Assembly (NCBI GenBank): GCA_034190875.2
Contig: CM067343.1
Span: 14,811,073 to 14,875,072, forward strand
DNA length: 64,000 nucleotides
DNA from: Urechis unicinctus
Lineage: Eukaryota > Annelida > Polychaeta > Xenopneusta > Urechidae
Direction of reading: 5' to 3'
This document shows, one piece after another, positions 23,720-34,224 of this stretch; within the stretch, counting starts at the first letter, position 1; each line of letters opens with the position of its first letter. A program made the position numbers and the translations under genes. The notes below the pieces were generated by a model. The model did not search any database and had not been told where the DNA came from. It saw only the letters and a program-made list of their open reading frames with translations.

Positions 23720-24000
23720 GCTTAGTAAATATCCAAAGCCCCAAGCCTGGTCAATTTGGCAAACATGTGTATATGTAAGGCTGACCAATAATATGGAACT
23801 TTCGGATATTTCTGATATCTTTTTGCCGCTGGCAAGGACACATAGGCGTCCGTTGAATTAAAGGAAACCATATAACTGTTACGAGTCATTAGATTCAGGC
23901 AGTGTTGAAGAGTAACAAATGTATTCAATTCTTTTAGTTCAAAATCAGCATAAAATTGCGTTTGGACTCGAATAAATTGCTAAGGTTTATGCTTAAATAG
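23720..24000 (-). pseudogene. DIRS-like reverse transcriptase fragment, copy 1
   Basis: The minus-strand translation reads LKELNTFV, LNLMTRNSYM, STDAYVSLP and AKRYQKYPK. This matches the order of a DIRS-type reverse transcriptase from finger 2 to motif A: a LNLK-LN-FV core, then a FD-LTDAY-FSVP core, then YQKYLKF. In this relic the motif A aspartate-leucine is changed to NS, leaving STDAY. It is a short fragment with no motif B or C, no RNase H and no tyrosine recombinase in view. The assignment to DIRS rather than Gypsy rests on the wording of the YQKYLKF segment. Confidence 0.75.
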
Positions 24001-24860
24001 AAGATAGCAGTCATCACCCAATTGGCATTTTTAATTTCACATCAAAGTCCAGCTAAAAGTACATAAAACAAAACACAAAAAAACATCCAATCAAAAACTC
24101 AAAGATAACAGTCAGAGAACTGGGGAATCCAGGCATGTGTGAAGCATGTGTGAACTACCTGAGGCAAAACATGCCAACGGTATTCAGGCCCCACCGTGAG
24201 CTCTCTCAAGTGATCTAGATGTGCAGATGAAATTGGTCGAATATCTCATGAACCATTACCTAAGCAAAGAGTATGTGGTGCCGTTGAACAGATGAATCAT
24301 GTCTGCTCTGTAAACATGTAATTAACTATAAAGGGTGCATATGTTGATGCAACAACACATAACCTCCTCGACAGTTGGATGAACGTTAATTGATATTGTA
24401 ATCCTTCACAACAAGTGCCAGGGTGAGTCACCTCAGCGATACCATCTCGTACGCATTTGGGTGAAATGAGGTCTACAACAGCATACATATTGATGGTCTT
24501 ATGGCACGATACATACTGACACATCAGAGAAACCCATCAGAGCTTTATTATATCATTGTATATAACAGATGAAGCAGCGCTGTACGCTCTGTCGCTGTTA
24601 GAATAGGCTCACAATGAAACAGCAGCACTTATCACAGTAATGATTTATGGGTAACATCAAGATGACGGCTCTTCTATACTCTAGGCAAGGGTCAATGTCC
24701 ATCTGCACCAGACACACCAGGTGGTAGTCTGCCTAGATCGCACTCTACCTGTTCACGGTAACACGTTATATGCATTTGTATAATGCATCATTGTTGTATT
24801 TCGGACAAGGCGGCAACATCAGAGGGCTGGTCGATTGCCCGATGTATTGTGGTGGAGGTT

Positions 24861-24872
24861 GGGGGGGGGGGG
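24861..24872 (+). repeat. G run of 12 at the O/P junction
   Basis: The tract lies between GTATTGTGGTGG-AGGTT and GAGGAGGACCGTACCTATGAC. The homologous site holds G runs at 49253-49274, 60084-60096 and 62890-62906. Confidence 0.9.
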
Positions 24873-25870
24873 AGGAGGACCGTACCTATGACAGCATATG
24901 TATTGAGCTAGTTATTATCATACTTGGAGTAGATGCATCCTACCGTGGCGCCGAACCCTTGGTAGTAACCCTACTTGCATATTGGATAAGTTATGTGTCT
25001 ACCTAGAACTCTTCTCCCTTCTTTTTCCCCCAACGGATTAACTAAATAACTCACCCTCCTATTGGTAACGCAATGAAACGTGACCGTCCACAAAGATTCC
25101 CTCAATGAGCTATGTTAGCGATGTTTGACAAATAAGGTGACAAATTTGAATTATAAATGAGGTAAACAATATAGTGGCAGTCGACAAAACCGAAAAGTTT
25201 TCTGGAGCCAGAACTGGTGTGACAACAACAGTTCTGGGAATTAGACATTAGCATGTCGGTTACGACTTAATGATGAAGCATCAAACACATTCCATTCAGA
25301 CGCGGGATAACAAGAAACCACGTTAGCATCGAATAACGAACAGCTGCTGCGTGGATGAAATTTTTAATGTGATACAGTCACATGAAATTCATATAAATTG
25401 TAAAAACTCCAGTTCAATGTTGTTAGTGACTCAAATGCTATTATTGTGTTATTTAAATAACTAGCGTTGCGACTCTTCAGCCTTTATTTCGCTTCCAATA
25501 CCTTGTTAGCTATTGTACCAACTAATACTGGCAAGATAGGCTTAACAAACTGTAATAGCTGATCAAGCAGCCATGAAAGCTGGCATGAAATAACGCGTCA
25601 TAATGATATACCAAGTGTTAAGTTCTGGACAACTGGACATTAGCAACAAGAGATACACGATAACATTGATAACGCATGATGTAAGGAGGGAGCACCGAGA
25701 AACTACGATCAATTATTCTACTACCAAGGAGACAATGGAAAATTTCATTGAAACAAATACATCGGAAGTGCACAAGCTAGTATGATACCTCTGCCACGTA
25801 CAAAATAGCACATTAGTGCATTATTATGCTGATGTAGTTTACAGATGAAGTAGCGCCGTATGCAATAGCG

Positions 25871-26869
25871 GTAATAGGCAAGCTTCAGACGCACGAGATG
25901 CCAGTCTGCAAGATAACACGTAGCTAGGCGTTAATATTGTCTGCATTCATATGATACATCACTGTTGTTATTTTGACAAGGCGGCCACACTACGCGCCAA
26001 TGAGACGACTAACATATGGTGGGGAATGTGAAACTGAACATTTCGTTTCGTAAGTCTTATTAATAAGCGAATAATATAGCAAATATAACTCACCGTACCT
26101 ATTGCAGCATTTCTATAGGGCTAAGCCGCATTTTCAGTATGCCGGAAATTGACAGCCACTAATGTAAAGGAGGGGGGGGGGGGGGGGGGTGCTGCTAATA
26201 CATGGCTTCGCTAATCCCAATATAACTAAGCTTTGTTTGACAGGATATGTCCTTGAAGTGACAAGTTAGAGCCTATCAAGTTATGTGGTACGAGAAATAT
26301 TTTCCTCAATGAAACATTTCATGTTAAGCCATATGTTGAAGCCTTGTCCGTGAAGTGTTATGGTGTTATTAGGCCCGTGATATGAGCTCTTTCCTCGATC
26401 CGTAATGGTAAAGCCATGACTAGGTATTTTATATCACTATTGTACTTCCGACAAGGCCGCAACACCACGCAACCACCGAACAACTAATCGATGGCCCATA
26501 GTTTTGTGATGGGAGTGGAGGAACGGGGAATAAACTCTTTGGTTCGTTGTGGCAAGTCGAGAATTTAATTTATAAGCATATAAAATAACAATTATAACGC
26601 ACCTTACCCATTACACCATGTGTATTGCGCTAAGCACTATTGCTAGTTGGCCGAACATCCACAGCAAATAATGTAAATGAGTTATATTTATTATTTGATT
26701 AATGTATGCATCAAATTTGGAGAAATTGCATCCATATGTGGCGCCGAACCCTTGGTAGGAACCTTACAGGAACCTTTTAGGGATGTGTGATACAATTACG
26801 AAGCAGTTACACAAATGTAGACAAAGAGACAGCGAAATATGGAAACAAGTATGCCATCCACCCTAATGA
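25871..26869 (+). repeat. Broken copies of modules O and P with an 18-base G run
   Basis: O sequence continues to about 26000 and P to about 26170. A run of 18 G follows at 26172-26189. Sequence at 26290-26430 matches 51040-51180 and 4570-4720 (AAACATTTCATGTTAAGC-ATATGTTGAAGCC). A second copy of the O end and P starts near 26430 and ends near 26790. No gene is seen. Confidence 0.7.
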
Positions 26870-27520
26870 TCCTAGTCATTTTCAATAATTGTTCTTACAC
26901 AGTGGTCATTATTAATAGCAACGAGGAGAGGGGCGACTTACCATATTGCATAGCTCTGCTGGCATGACAAGCGTTATCAGCAACCAGCCAATAATGCTTA
27001 TTGTAGTGACACGGACCCTAATCAGCTTTGCAAGGTGAGAAAGCTAATTAAGGAACGACCCAGTGGATGAAATTTATTACCATATGCGATATATCATGGT
27101 GATATAAGCTGTGTGTGACGCGAGAAGATGATAACAAGTGAATACGGGACCTATCGAAGGCAGTTGACAGCAGCCGCCGACTGTTACCTATGAATATACT
27201 TTGCTGACGCTAACTTATGCAATAAGGATGGTGAGGACATTAATATGTAATAGCCAGCCGAAGTTAGCCAGAACTACGATGGCTATATTACCAGCCCGAA
27301 CCTGCAGTGGTCATCCCAAATTAACCATAAAACCCGCTCATGCTGACAGGCTGTTTGGGTGCGCTGCACTGCATGATTTGTAGCTCGGCGTCCTTCACAC
27401 TCGTGGCAAGGGGATTTGGCGGTGGAATTTCTTGAACGCGGATTAAACGTCGGAGAAAACGAGGCATATTGTGACCAGTGAATGTAACAGGCTCTGGCAG
27501 CTACATCCACGGTCAACCAC
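26870..27520 (+). repeat. Block shared with 50395-50960 and 61020-61480
   Basis: Landmarks are CAATAATTGTTCTTACA-CAGTGGTCA, GCAACGA-GAG-GGGC, CATATGCGATATATCA-GGTGAT, GACGCGAGAAGATGA, TACGGGACCTATC and CTGACAGGCTGTTTGGGTG. A fourth, partial match is 47390-47610. Two overlapping frames at 27201-27383 (+) and 27283-27516 (-) are unrecognised. Confidence 0.7.
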
Positions 27521-28130
27521 GAAGCACGTAATAATTGTACATATCACTCTGCACAGTGAGGCTGATCGAAAACACACACAGGTTATGTCCGTGATATGAC
27601 AAGTTGAAGCTATTGTCGTAATGTGCTATAAAAAGCCTTGTCCGCAGTACGGTGTGGTGAAACCGTGCACGTGAAGGGATATGGTGCATCCCTCTCCGTA
27701 TTGTTTTACGGTGAAACGATCTCTCTGACATATTATGATGATGCCCTGCCACGGATGTGTTACAGTGAAGCCATGTACTTGATATGCTATGCAGAAACCC
27801 TGTACATGAAGTGCATTGGTGAAGTACTGTACATTAAATGATATGGTGAGGCTATTCCATGATATGGTATGTAGCGGCTATGTCAATGAACAAGTATCAT
27901 GGGCTTATTTCAACGATGTGGTATGTTGGGGCTATGTCAATGATTTTTATGTTGAGTCATTTGCAATGATATGCTATGGTGAGGTCATGTCCGTTATATG
28001 GTATTGTGAGGTTATGTAAATTATATGGTACGGTGAGGGTAAGCCAATGATATTGTATATTGCGGCTATGTTAATGATATTTAAGTCTATGTCAATGATG
28101 TGGTTTGGTGAATGAATGCACTTACGTAGC
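27521..28130 (+). repeat. Degenerate minisatellite, 27-30-base unit
   Basis: The motif is approximately GATATGGTATGGTGAGGCTA followed by TGTCAAT. It can be followed for about 500 bases with many changes and length differences. It keeps two overlapping plus-strand frames (27638-27841 and 27816-28019) open because 27 is a multiple of three; their repetitive Y/C/M-rich peptides are a by-product, not evidence of a gene. Confidence 0.75.
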
Positions 28131-28330
28131 CTAACAGATGCATCACACACACTTCAACTCCGGATCACCGCAAAGGTTGCCAGATTAATTTTGTTCAGGA
28201 TGGAGGGGATCATTAAATTGACACGTGCTATTCTTGTGTTATATAATTAACTTGCTTTGCGACTCTGCTGTGCTCATTAAGCTTCATATAACAAATCAAG
28301 CTACTGCAACATTTAAAACTGTGACAGCTT
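28131..28330 (+). repeat. End of module R, left flank of the LINE insertion
   Basis: GTGTTATATAATTAACT, TTGCGACTCT, and AACTGTGACAGCTT match 25447-25570 and 63560-63680, where the sequence goes on without interruption into CAGCCATGAA-GCTGGCATGA. That continuation is found on the other side of the LINE at 32820. Confidence 0.75.
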
Positions 28331-28660
28331 ATTAATCTTCTTGTGGCCCTGATTGAGTGACAGCACACGCTCAGACAGCTCTGATATTTACGGATATTGT
28401 GACAGTTACTGTCCACTTAAATGGACGAAAGTTAGTACTTTGGATTGGTGATCATACGCGTGCGTGCGATGAAGAGGATATAACTGTGATTCGATGTAAG
28501 AATTTGTCTGTGTAGCGGTTTTTTATCGGGAAAAGTCGAACAAAAAGCTGAGCTAAGTGTCAATCGTGATCGACTCAATGGTAGGACTCAAAATTAAAGA
28601 CTGTTAACCTGCTCGTTTCTGCTACAGAAAAAGACTGTAATCAACCGCATAGAACCAGCC
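28331..28660 (+). promoter_or_regulatory. 5' untranslated leader of the LINE (inferred)
   Basis: The region between the inferred insertion point and the ORF1 start has no open frame on the plus strand. LINEs of this kind carry an internal promoter in this place, so the function is inferred from the family only. No specific motif is claimed. Confidence 0.4.
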
Positions 28661-29661
28661 ATGCCGGACGGGAGCGAGTTCTTCTCAAAGGTTGTTATAG
28701 ATCCAGTTTTGACCTACGTGGCCCATTCGGTGAACAACTCACCTGGGGAAAGCATTGTAAATGCATGCCGTGAGTTTTACTCGTTGGACGAGGTTGTAAA
28801 AGCAAAGGAACTGTTGTGGAGAGTGGGTGACGAACAGGTTCTGCCCGCTCTTATTAGACGCAGAGACACTGGTAACTCGCTTGAAATTGTCAAGGTTATT
28901 CAAGATATAGTGTCGGGAATCATGAAGCTCGATTCCGCGAAAAAACTTCCCTTGTTTGCGGTCGACTCAATAACACTGGGTCGCATTCCAAAGGCATCAC
29001 CCGCTGAGGTGCATCCAATAAGTGTATGCGAAAGGTTGAATAAATTGGAATTGAGACTGAACGCTATGAATGACTTAGAACAAAGGTTGGATCAGATAGA
29101 GAATAACCCTGTTAGTTCTCCACAAAGCTATGCGGCGGCAGCAGCGGTATCTCCAAATGCCACAGCTGTTCCGGCACAACAACCTGTGAAATCACAACGC
29201 GAAGTACATCAGCCCAAGACTGGACAGAAGAAAAGCAGTGACAACACATCAGCAACAAAGAAACAAAGTAGTCATGATGATGAAGGTTACCAGTATCCAT
29301 CCTCAGAGATGAAGAATAGAGGAGGCGTCTAGCAAGTCGACTGACAATCACAGGCACAACACGAGGCAAGTCAGAACTTTTTAAAGGTGCTCCAGAACCT
29401 AGTCGCGACATATTTATATACCGAGTCGCCAAGGGAACTGATATAAATCACATCAAGGATTTCATCGAGGAGAATCAAGTCACTGTCAGATCAATCGACA
29501 AGATCTCCAGTACTGAGTCTAAATTCGACAGTTTCAAGGCTGAAATTAAAGCATCTCAGCTAGATACTGTACTATCAGCAGATTACTGGCCCGAAGGTGT
29601 TTGTGTCCGGAGATTTTTCAAGTCTAAGCAAGTAAGCAACGAAGACAAAAGTTCGCGTTGA
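28661..29661 (+). pseudogene. LINE ORF1 protein, one frame change
   Basis: The first 223 codons (28661-29332) have a helical N-terminal part, a predicted coiled coil around residues 123-147 (ERLNKLELRLNAMNDLEQRL) and a basic, low-complexity end. At about 29318-29322 the frame changes by one base; reading resumes in the next frame as RRRLASRL and goes on to TGA at 29659-29661. The resumed part holds DIFIYRVAK, ENQVTVRSIDK, FKAEIKA and WPEGVCVRRFFK, the RRM-like C-terminal domain typical of invertebrate LINE ORF1 proteins. ORF1 proteins bind the element RNA as chaperones. I see no slippery heptamer, so a simple deletion or insertion is more likely than programmed frameshifting. Confidence 0.8.
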
Positions 29662-29703
29662 TGTTCTTGACCACATTTTGTTATTTTTTTTATTCATACA
29701 TAA

Positions 29704-32700
29704 ATGGCTACCACTAACAAATTAACGCTGGCGTCTTTCAAATGTAAAGGACATGCTAGCGATCGTATAGCTTATATCAATTCATTGCTGCGAAATTGTA
29801 ATATATTGTTACTCCAAGAACACTGGTGTTTACAAGAAAACCTTTGCTTATTAGAAAATCAATTGGATGAAGTAACTGTGATTGGCGTATCAGGGGTCAA
29901 TGAGGGACAATTACTAATCGGGCGACCATATGGTGGTTGTGCCATTGCTTTTAAAAAGTCGCTTGGTTGTGCAATAGAGCCACTGACGTCTGATTGTAAT
30001 AGACTTAATGCTTGCGTGATAACAGTACCTAACCACGCTAAAATGCTTCTTATCACTGTATACATGCCGTGCGACTCAAACTGTAAATTAATGTAGAATT
30101 GTATCGAGATGTGTTGAACAAGATAAGGTCGTTAATTGCGCTTAATAATGATGTTGAATATGTTGTCATTGGTAGTGATTTTAATACTGACCTAAGCAGA
30201 GATAACTCAAGACACACTACGCTGCTTAAGACATTTTGTGAGGTCGAAAGTATGAAATTTGGATTATTGAGCTCATGTTCAACTGTGAATTATACTTATG
30301 AAAATTCATTTTCGTTTGTTACGTCTTGTATTGACCACTTTATTGTTTCGGATAATATGTTCCACTGCATTACCGATTATCATTGCTTACATGAAGGTCA
30401 TAACCTGTCAGACCACAGTCCAGTAATTTTAGAGCTTGACATTCCTGTTGAATTTGTGCCCATGCAGGGCAAAGTATTGCATACTTTGCCTTCTTGGAAA
30501 TGTGCTAATGCATCTAACATTGAGGCGTTCAAAGGTCAACTCAATGATTTACTTGCTGATATAGAGTTGCCATACGAAGCACTGCAATGTAATGACGCGC
30601 ACTGTACGGACCATACCGACGCAATTATTTATTATCACGAAGCAATCCTTAATGCATGTATATTAGCTGCACAAAAGGCTATTCCTTCTGTAAGACGAAA
30701 GTCAAAGACAGGCTGGAAAACCCTCGTCAATCCTTATAAGGAGCAGTCAATATTTTGGCATCATTTATGGGTCGATAGCGGAAGGCCAATTGTGGGCTGG
30801 GTGAAGGAGATAATGATTAAGACCAAACGCGAATATAAAAGAATTTCGAGATGGGTTGTCAGGAATCAGGACAAGTTGTCGGTAGAACGCATGGCGGAAG
30901 CTTTAACAACCGATAGAAGCCGTGATTTCTGGTCTGAGGTTAAGAAAAGAAGTGGTAAGTCACGTGTTGTGCCAGCAGTTGTAGATAATGTGAGAGGTGA
31001 GACTGGTATTCGTGAATTATTCTCTACCAAATACAAAGAATTGTTTAATAGTGTGTCATATAATGTTGATGAATATGAGCGATTAAGAGTGGTTCTGAAT
31101 GACCAAGTTGAGCAAAGATGTAATTCGGGCAAATGCGAATCTGATCATTATATTTCAGTCAGTGATGTCACGGCAGCCGTGGAGAAAATTAAGGCCCATA
31201 AGGCTGACATTAATGAAAATGTAAATTCGGACCATATTATAAATGGCACTCGTGAATTGTTCACACATTTATCTTTGTTGTTCAATTCAATGATTGTTCA
31301 TTCATTCACTCCAGTTGAAATGACAAGGTCGGTGATTGTTCCGTTATTGAAAAACAAAAAGAAATCGGCAAGCGACAGCAATAACTATCGATCGATAGCG
31401 CTGAGTAGTGTTGTAGGCAAGGTTTTAGATAACGTTATTTTGTCAAAGTATTCAAATGTTTTAAGCACCAGTCACCTCCAGTTTGAATTTAAACCAGACC
31501 ATTCCACTTCTCAGTGTACCTATGTATTTCAAGAAGTTATAGATTTTTATGTTAATCCAAAATCGCCATGTTATGTTGTGATGCTAGACGCATCGAAGGC
31601 ATTTGATAGGGTTAATTATATTAAATTGTTTCAATTATTGATACGTAGAGGTTTGTGTCCTACTATTGTAAAGTTGCTCCTTTATATGTATTTCAACCAA
31701 TCGTTGTTAGTTAAATGGGGCTCTAATGTGTCTGAGGCATTCCAATGCAGTAATGGCATAAAGCAGGGCGGTGTGTTATCGCCGATTCTTTTCTGTATTT
31801 ATATCGATGAGCTGCTTAATCGTCTTGAACGTAGTAATGTTGGTTGTCATGTCGGTCATCAGTTTATGGGTGCATTTGGATATGCTGACGACTTAACACT
31901 CCTTGCTCCCTCAGTCACTGCTGCCGAGCTTATGATTTCAATATGCGAAGAAAACGCACAAGAATACGATGTAATGTTCAATAGTGAAAAAAGTATGCTG
32001 CTGTGCTACAATATTCCACAATGTTATACCAATCTCGAATTACGGCTGAATGGAGCTATTTTACAAAAGTACTCTAAGGTTGTTCATCTAGGCAGTTATA
32101 TTGGTTATGAAAACAACGATGCGAATATCGATAAAGCTGTAGGAGAATTGTTTTATCGTACTAACATTTTTATGTCCAGATTCGGCTTTTGCCGCACCGA
32201 CGTTCGCTCTAGGCTTTCTGATACCTTTTGTACAAGCTTCTATGGTAGTCCTTTATGGAAATTGGATTTAAAGTCACTTGAAAAAATAAGTGTTGCTTGG
32301 CGAAAGTGTGTAAGAGAGTTCTTAAGCTTAATAGAAGAACGAGGTCTCGTTTTTTACCGCTGCTTGTAGGCAGACCAGATATACGCACTCAGTTATTGTT
32401 ACGTTTTGTTAATTTTTGGGTTAAATGCACCGTTAGTAACAACCCAAAAGTTCGACTTGCAACTATGCTCACTAATGTAAGCTCATCTGTCGTATCGAAT
32501 AATGTAAGATCATGTCTGTCATTACTAAATTTAGACTACCACCAACTAAGATTAATTAATGAAGGTAACCTTAAAAATGTACGCGAATTGCTTTTAAATA
32601 TTAATGTAGTATCAGCAGAAGACAGGGCGACAATATGCGCTTTGCAAGAACTGGGTCAGCAGCGCGAAGGCAGTTTGTTAACTTCTTTAACACTGCAAGA

Positions 32701-32737
32701 GGCAGAGGAGCTTCATGTGTTTCTTTGTACAAACTAA
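29704..32737 (+). pseudogene. LINE ORF2: APE endonuclease and reverse transcriptase, two frame changes
   Basis: The protein (about 1010 residues when followed through frames) nicks target DNA and copies element RNA there. Endonuclease motifs are seen in order: SFKCKG near the start, LLQEHW, GRPYGGCAI, then GSDFNTDL, SCIDHFIVSD and SDHSPV. Reverse transcriptase motifs follow: NYRSIALSS, LDASKAFDR (aspartate at 31587-31589), NGIKQGGVLSPILF and GYADDLTLLAP (aspartates at 31887-31892). The catalytic residues are therefore all present. The frame changes at about 30092 (after MPCDSNCKLM, resuming as VELYRDVL) and again near 32310-32320 (after WRKCVR, resuming as RVLKLNRRTR). The end is TAA at 32735-32737. 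No RNase H domain is seen. Confidence 0.93.
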
Positions 32738-32819
32738 TTGGTACTCATGTATTTTTTATTGCTTAATTAATATATCTTTTTGTAAACTTTGATTTGCGAA
32801 TAAATGATATAATAATAAG
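32738..32819 (+). other. LINE 3' untranslated region
   Basis: This is a short AT-rich tail with AATAAATGATATAATAATAA at its end and no long poly(A). A short tandem-repeat type end is usual in CR1/L2-like elements. An AATAAA signal is present at about 32800. Confidence 0.6.
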
Positions 32820-33310
32820 CAGACACGAAACCTAGCATGAAATGATGTGTCATAATGATATTCCAAGTTGTAACACTGCTGGACAACTGTTACAGTCTGG
32901 TTAACGAGACCTTAGCAACAGGATATACACGCGCAACATTGATAACGCATGATGTAAGGGGGCGCTCAGAGATGCTGCGATCAATTACTTTACTACTAAG
33001 GTGGCAATGGGGAATTGCATTGAAACAAATACATCGGGAGATCACAAGCAAGTATCATACCTCTGGCTAATACAGAGTAACACATTATTGCGTTATAATG
33101 CCGCTGTATTTTACTGATGAAGCAGTGTCACATACAATAGCCCTAATGGGCGAAGTCTCAGACGCACGAGGTGCTAGTCTACCTAGATAGCATCTTCCCG
33201 TTACAAGGTAATACGTTGCTTGGCGTAAGCACTGTCTGCATTGATATGTTACATCACTGTTGTATTTCTTACGAGGCGGCAACAACGACAACCAGACGAC
33301 TAATATATTG
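32820..33310 (+). repeat. Resumption of the interrupted target: modules R end and O
   Basis: CAGACACGAAACCTAGCATG resembles CAGCCATGAAGGCTGGCATG at 63680, and the following sequence to CATACAATAGC follows 25590-25870 and 63700-64000. O continues to about 33300 and is cut off next to the second GPCR relic. Confidence 0.75.
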
Positions 33311-33990
33311 CATTAAGGTTTATTACACCATTGGCCAACATGGGATACACGGCCTTAAATCTGGTACGGTAAGTAAAGTTGGCCCTGATCTGTACAGTTG
33401 GGTTGGTGATACTGTCGATCGCCTTGACAAACTGCACTGGACAGAAGCAAGGTATTCGCACAAATGATGAAGATAATGACGATGATTACGCAGGCTTTTT
33501 GTAACCGTGCATATTTTCCCCTGGGGTATGGGTGAGAAATGGCGATGAGGAGGTCCACAGCCAACATTATAGTTAACCATATCGAGGCCAACAATAATCT
33601 CTGCATGAAGCTACTAGGAAAGCAGACATATCATGTGGCATAACCATGTGCGGCTTGTCTCGTTATGTGGTGTTCGATGCGATGCAAGGAGAGCAACACC
33701 ACGAATAGAGAAGCGTGCTGATGCTAGTGAGGTCAGATGACAGTTGATGGAGGTGCACATACTCCTGCGACTGAGAACTATTACAGTTAGAATGAATCCC
33801 AGTATTCAAAAATTGCAGACTATGGGTACGATATATCTATCGATGATATGGGCGGCAGTGTCACCACCGGGGAAAGTTGGTTGATATAAGAATAGTCCCT
33901 TGCCATGCTATAAGTAGAGTTAGTAAGTACTGGCCAGGAGGAACTGTTCGAGTCCCACCATTGGGATTATGCGTAAGGTTCCACCAAACT
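33311..33990 (-). pseudogene. Class A GPCR pseudogene, truncated after helix 5 start
   Basis: On the minus strand this reads an ectodomain with SNSSSW and TNSTYS (N-glycosylation sequons), YIVPIVCNF, a stop, ILGFILTVIVLSRRSM (helix 1), CHLTSLASA (helix 2, then a frame change), ASIWLTIMLAVDLLIAI (helix 3, aspartate codon at about 33553-33555), GKICTVT-type loop in the other frame, helix 4, and FTYRTRF before a helix 5 start. E/DRY is DLL here, so the arginine is lost in this copy too. Compared with 20480-21390 it lacks helices 5-7, replaced by module O. Two frame changes and one stop make it clearly non-functional. Confidence 0.82.
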
Positions 33991-34224
33991 CAGGGCAAAT
34001 GCCCAGATTGATGGTCCCTTATTGCGTTACTCGGTGCGTTGTGTTTCTTTTAGCTCTAGCCATATTAAGAAGATTTGACAACAAAGATATATTCAAAAAT
34101 GTTTATGTTGCCCTTAAGTCGGACATAACGCATTAGATATGGCAGCGCAAAATCGACAAAGGTGGTAGCAGTAATCTGAAATTGGTCTAAATGAGAGCAA
34201 AAGATTGTTTCTGTTCAACCAAGT
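33991..34224 (+). repeat. Module T and following sequence
   Basis: This is similar to 38410-38690, 53215-53430 and 59000-59200 (CAAACTCAGGGCAAATGCCCAGA, GTTGTG-TCTTTTAG, CGCAA-AT-GACA). The minus strand may hold the beginning of the receptor frame, but no start is clear. Confidence 0.6.

Larger units (their letters stand above)
23600..25870 (+). repeat. Segmental duplication 7, left copy (partner 61546-64000)
   Basis: This is a long collinear pair: a DIRS-like reverse-transcriptase relic on the minus strand, then X, O, P with a G run, R and O again. The right copy reaches the window edge, so the true length is unknown. The left copy lacks about 90 bases inside the reverse-transcriptase relic. 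Confidence 0.88.
28331..32819 (+). mobile_element. LINE (APE-type non-LTR retrotransposon), about 4.5 kb, two broken ORFs
   Basis: The element has a leader of about 330 bases, ORF1 (28661-29661), a 42-base gap, ORF2 with endonuclease and reverse transcriptase (29704-32737) and a short 3' region ending in a few ATA-type repeats. Its edges are inferred by comparing the flanks with uninterrupted copies of the target at 25447-25600 and 63560-63710. No clear target-site duplication is seen. ORF architecture and the 3' end without a long poly(A) suggest a CR1/L2-related clade, but placement needs a tree. It appears full length, with three frame changes. Confidence 0.85.

Noticed and set aside
27638-28019. 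Two overlapping plus-strand frames with a repetitive tyrosine- and cysteine-rich peptide
   Set aside because: They follow from the 27-base minisatellite unit, whose length is a multiple of three.
29310-29335. Programmed frameshift between the two parts of LINE ORF1
   Set aside because: No slippery heptamer or downstream structure is evident, and ORF2 also has two unrelated frame changes, so ordinary decay or sequencing error is simpler.
33930-33975. GTTCGAGTCCC resembling a tRNA B box
   Set aside because: There is no A box or acceptor stem at the right distance, the homologous site at 38350, 53155 and 58930 does not keep the motif, and the opposite strand is explained by the receptor ectodomain.
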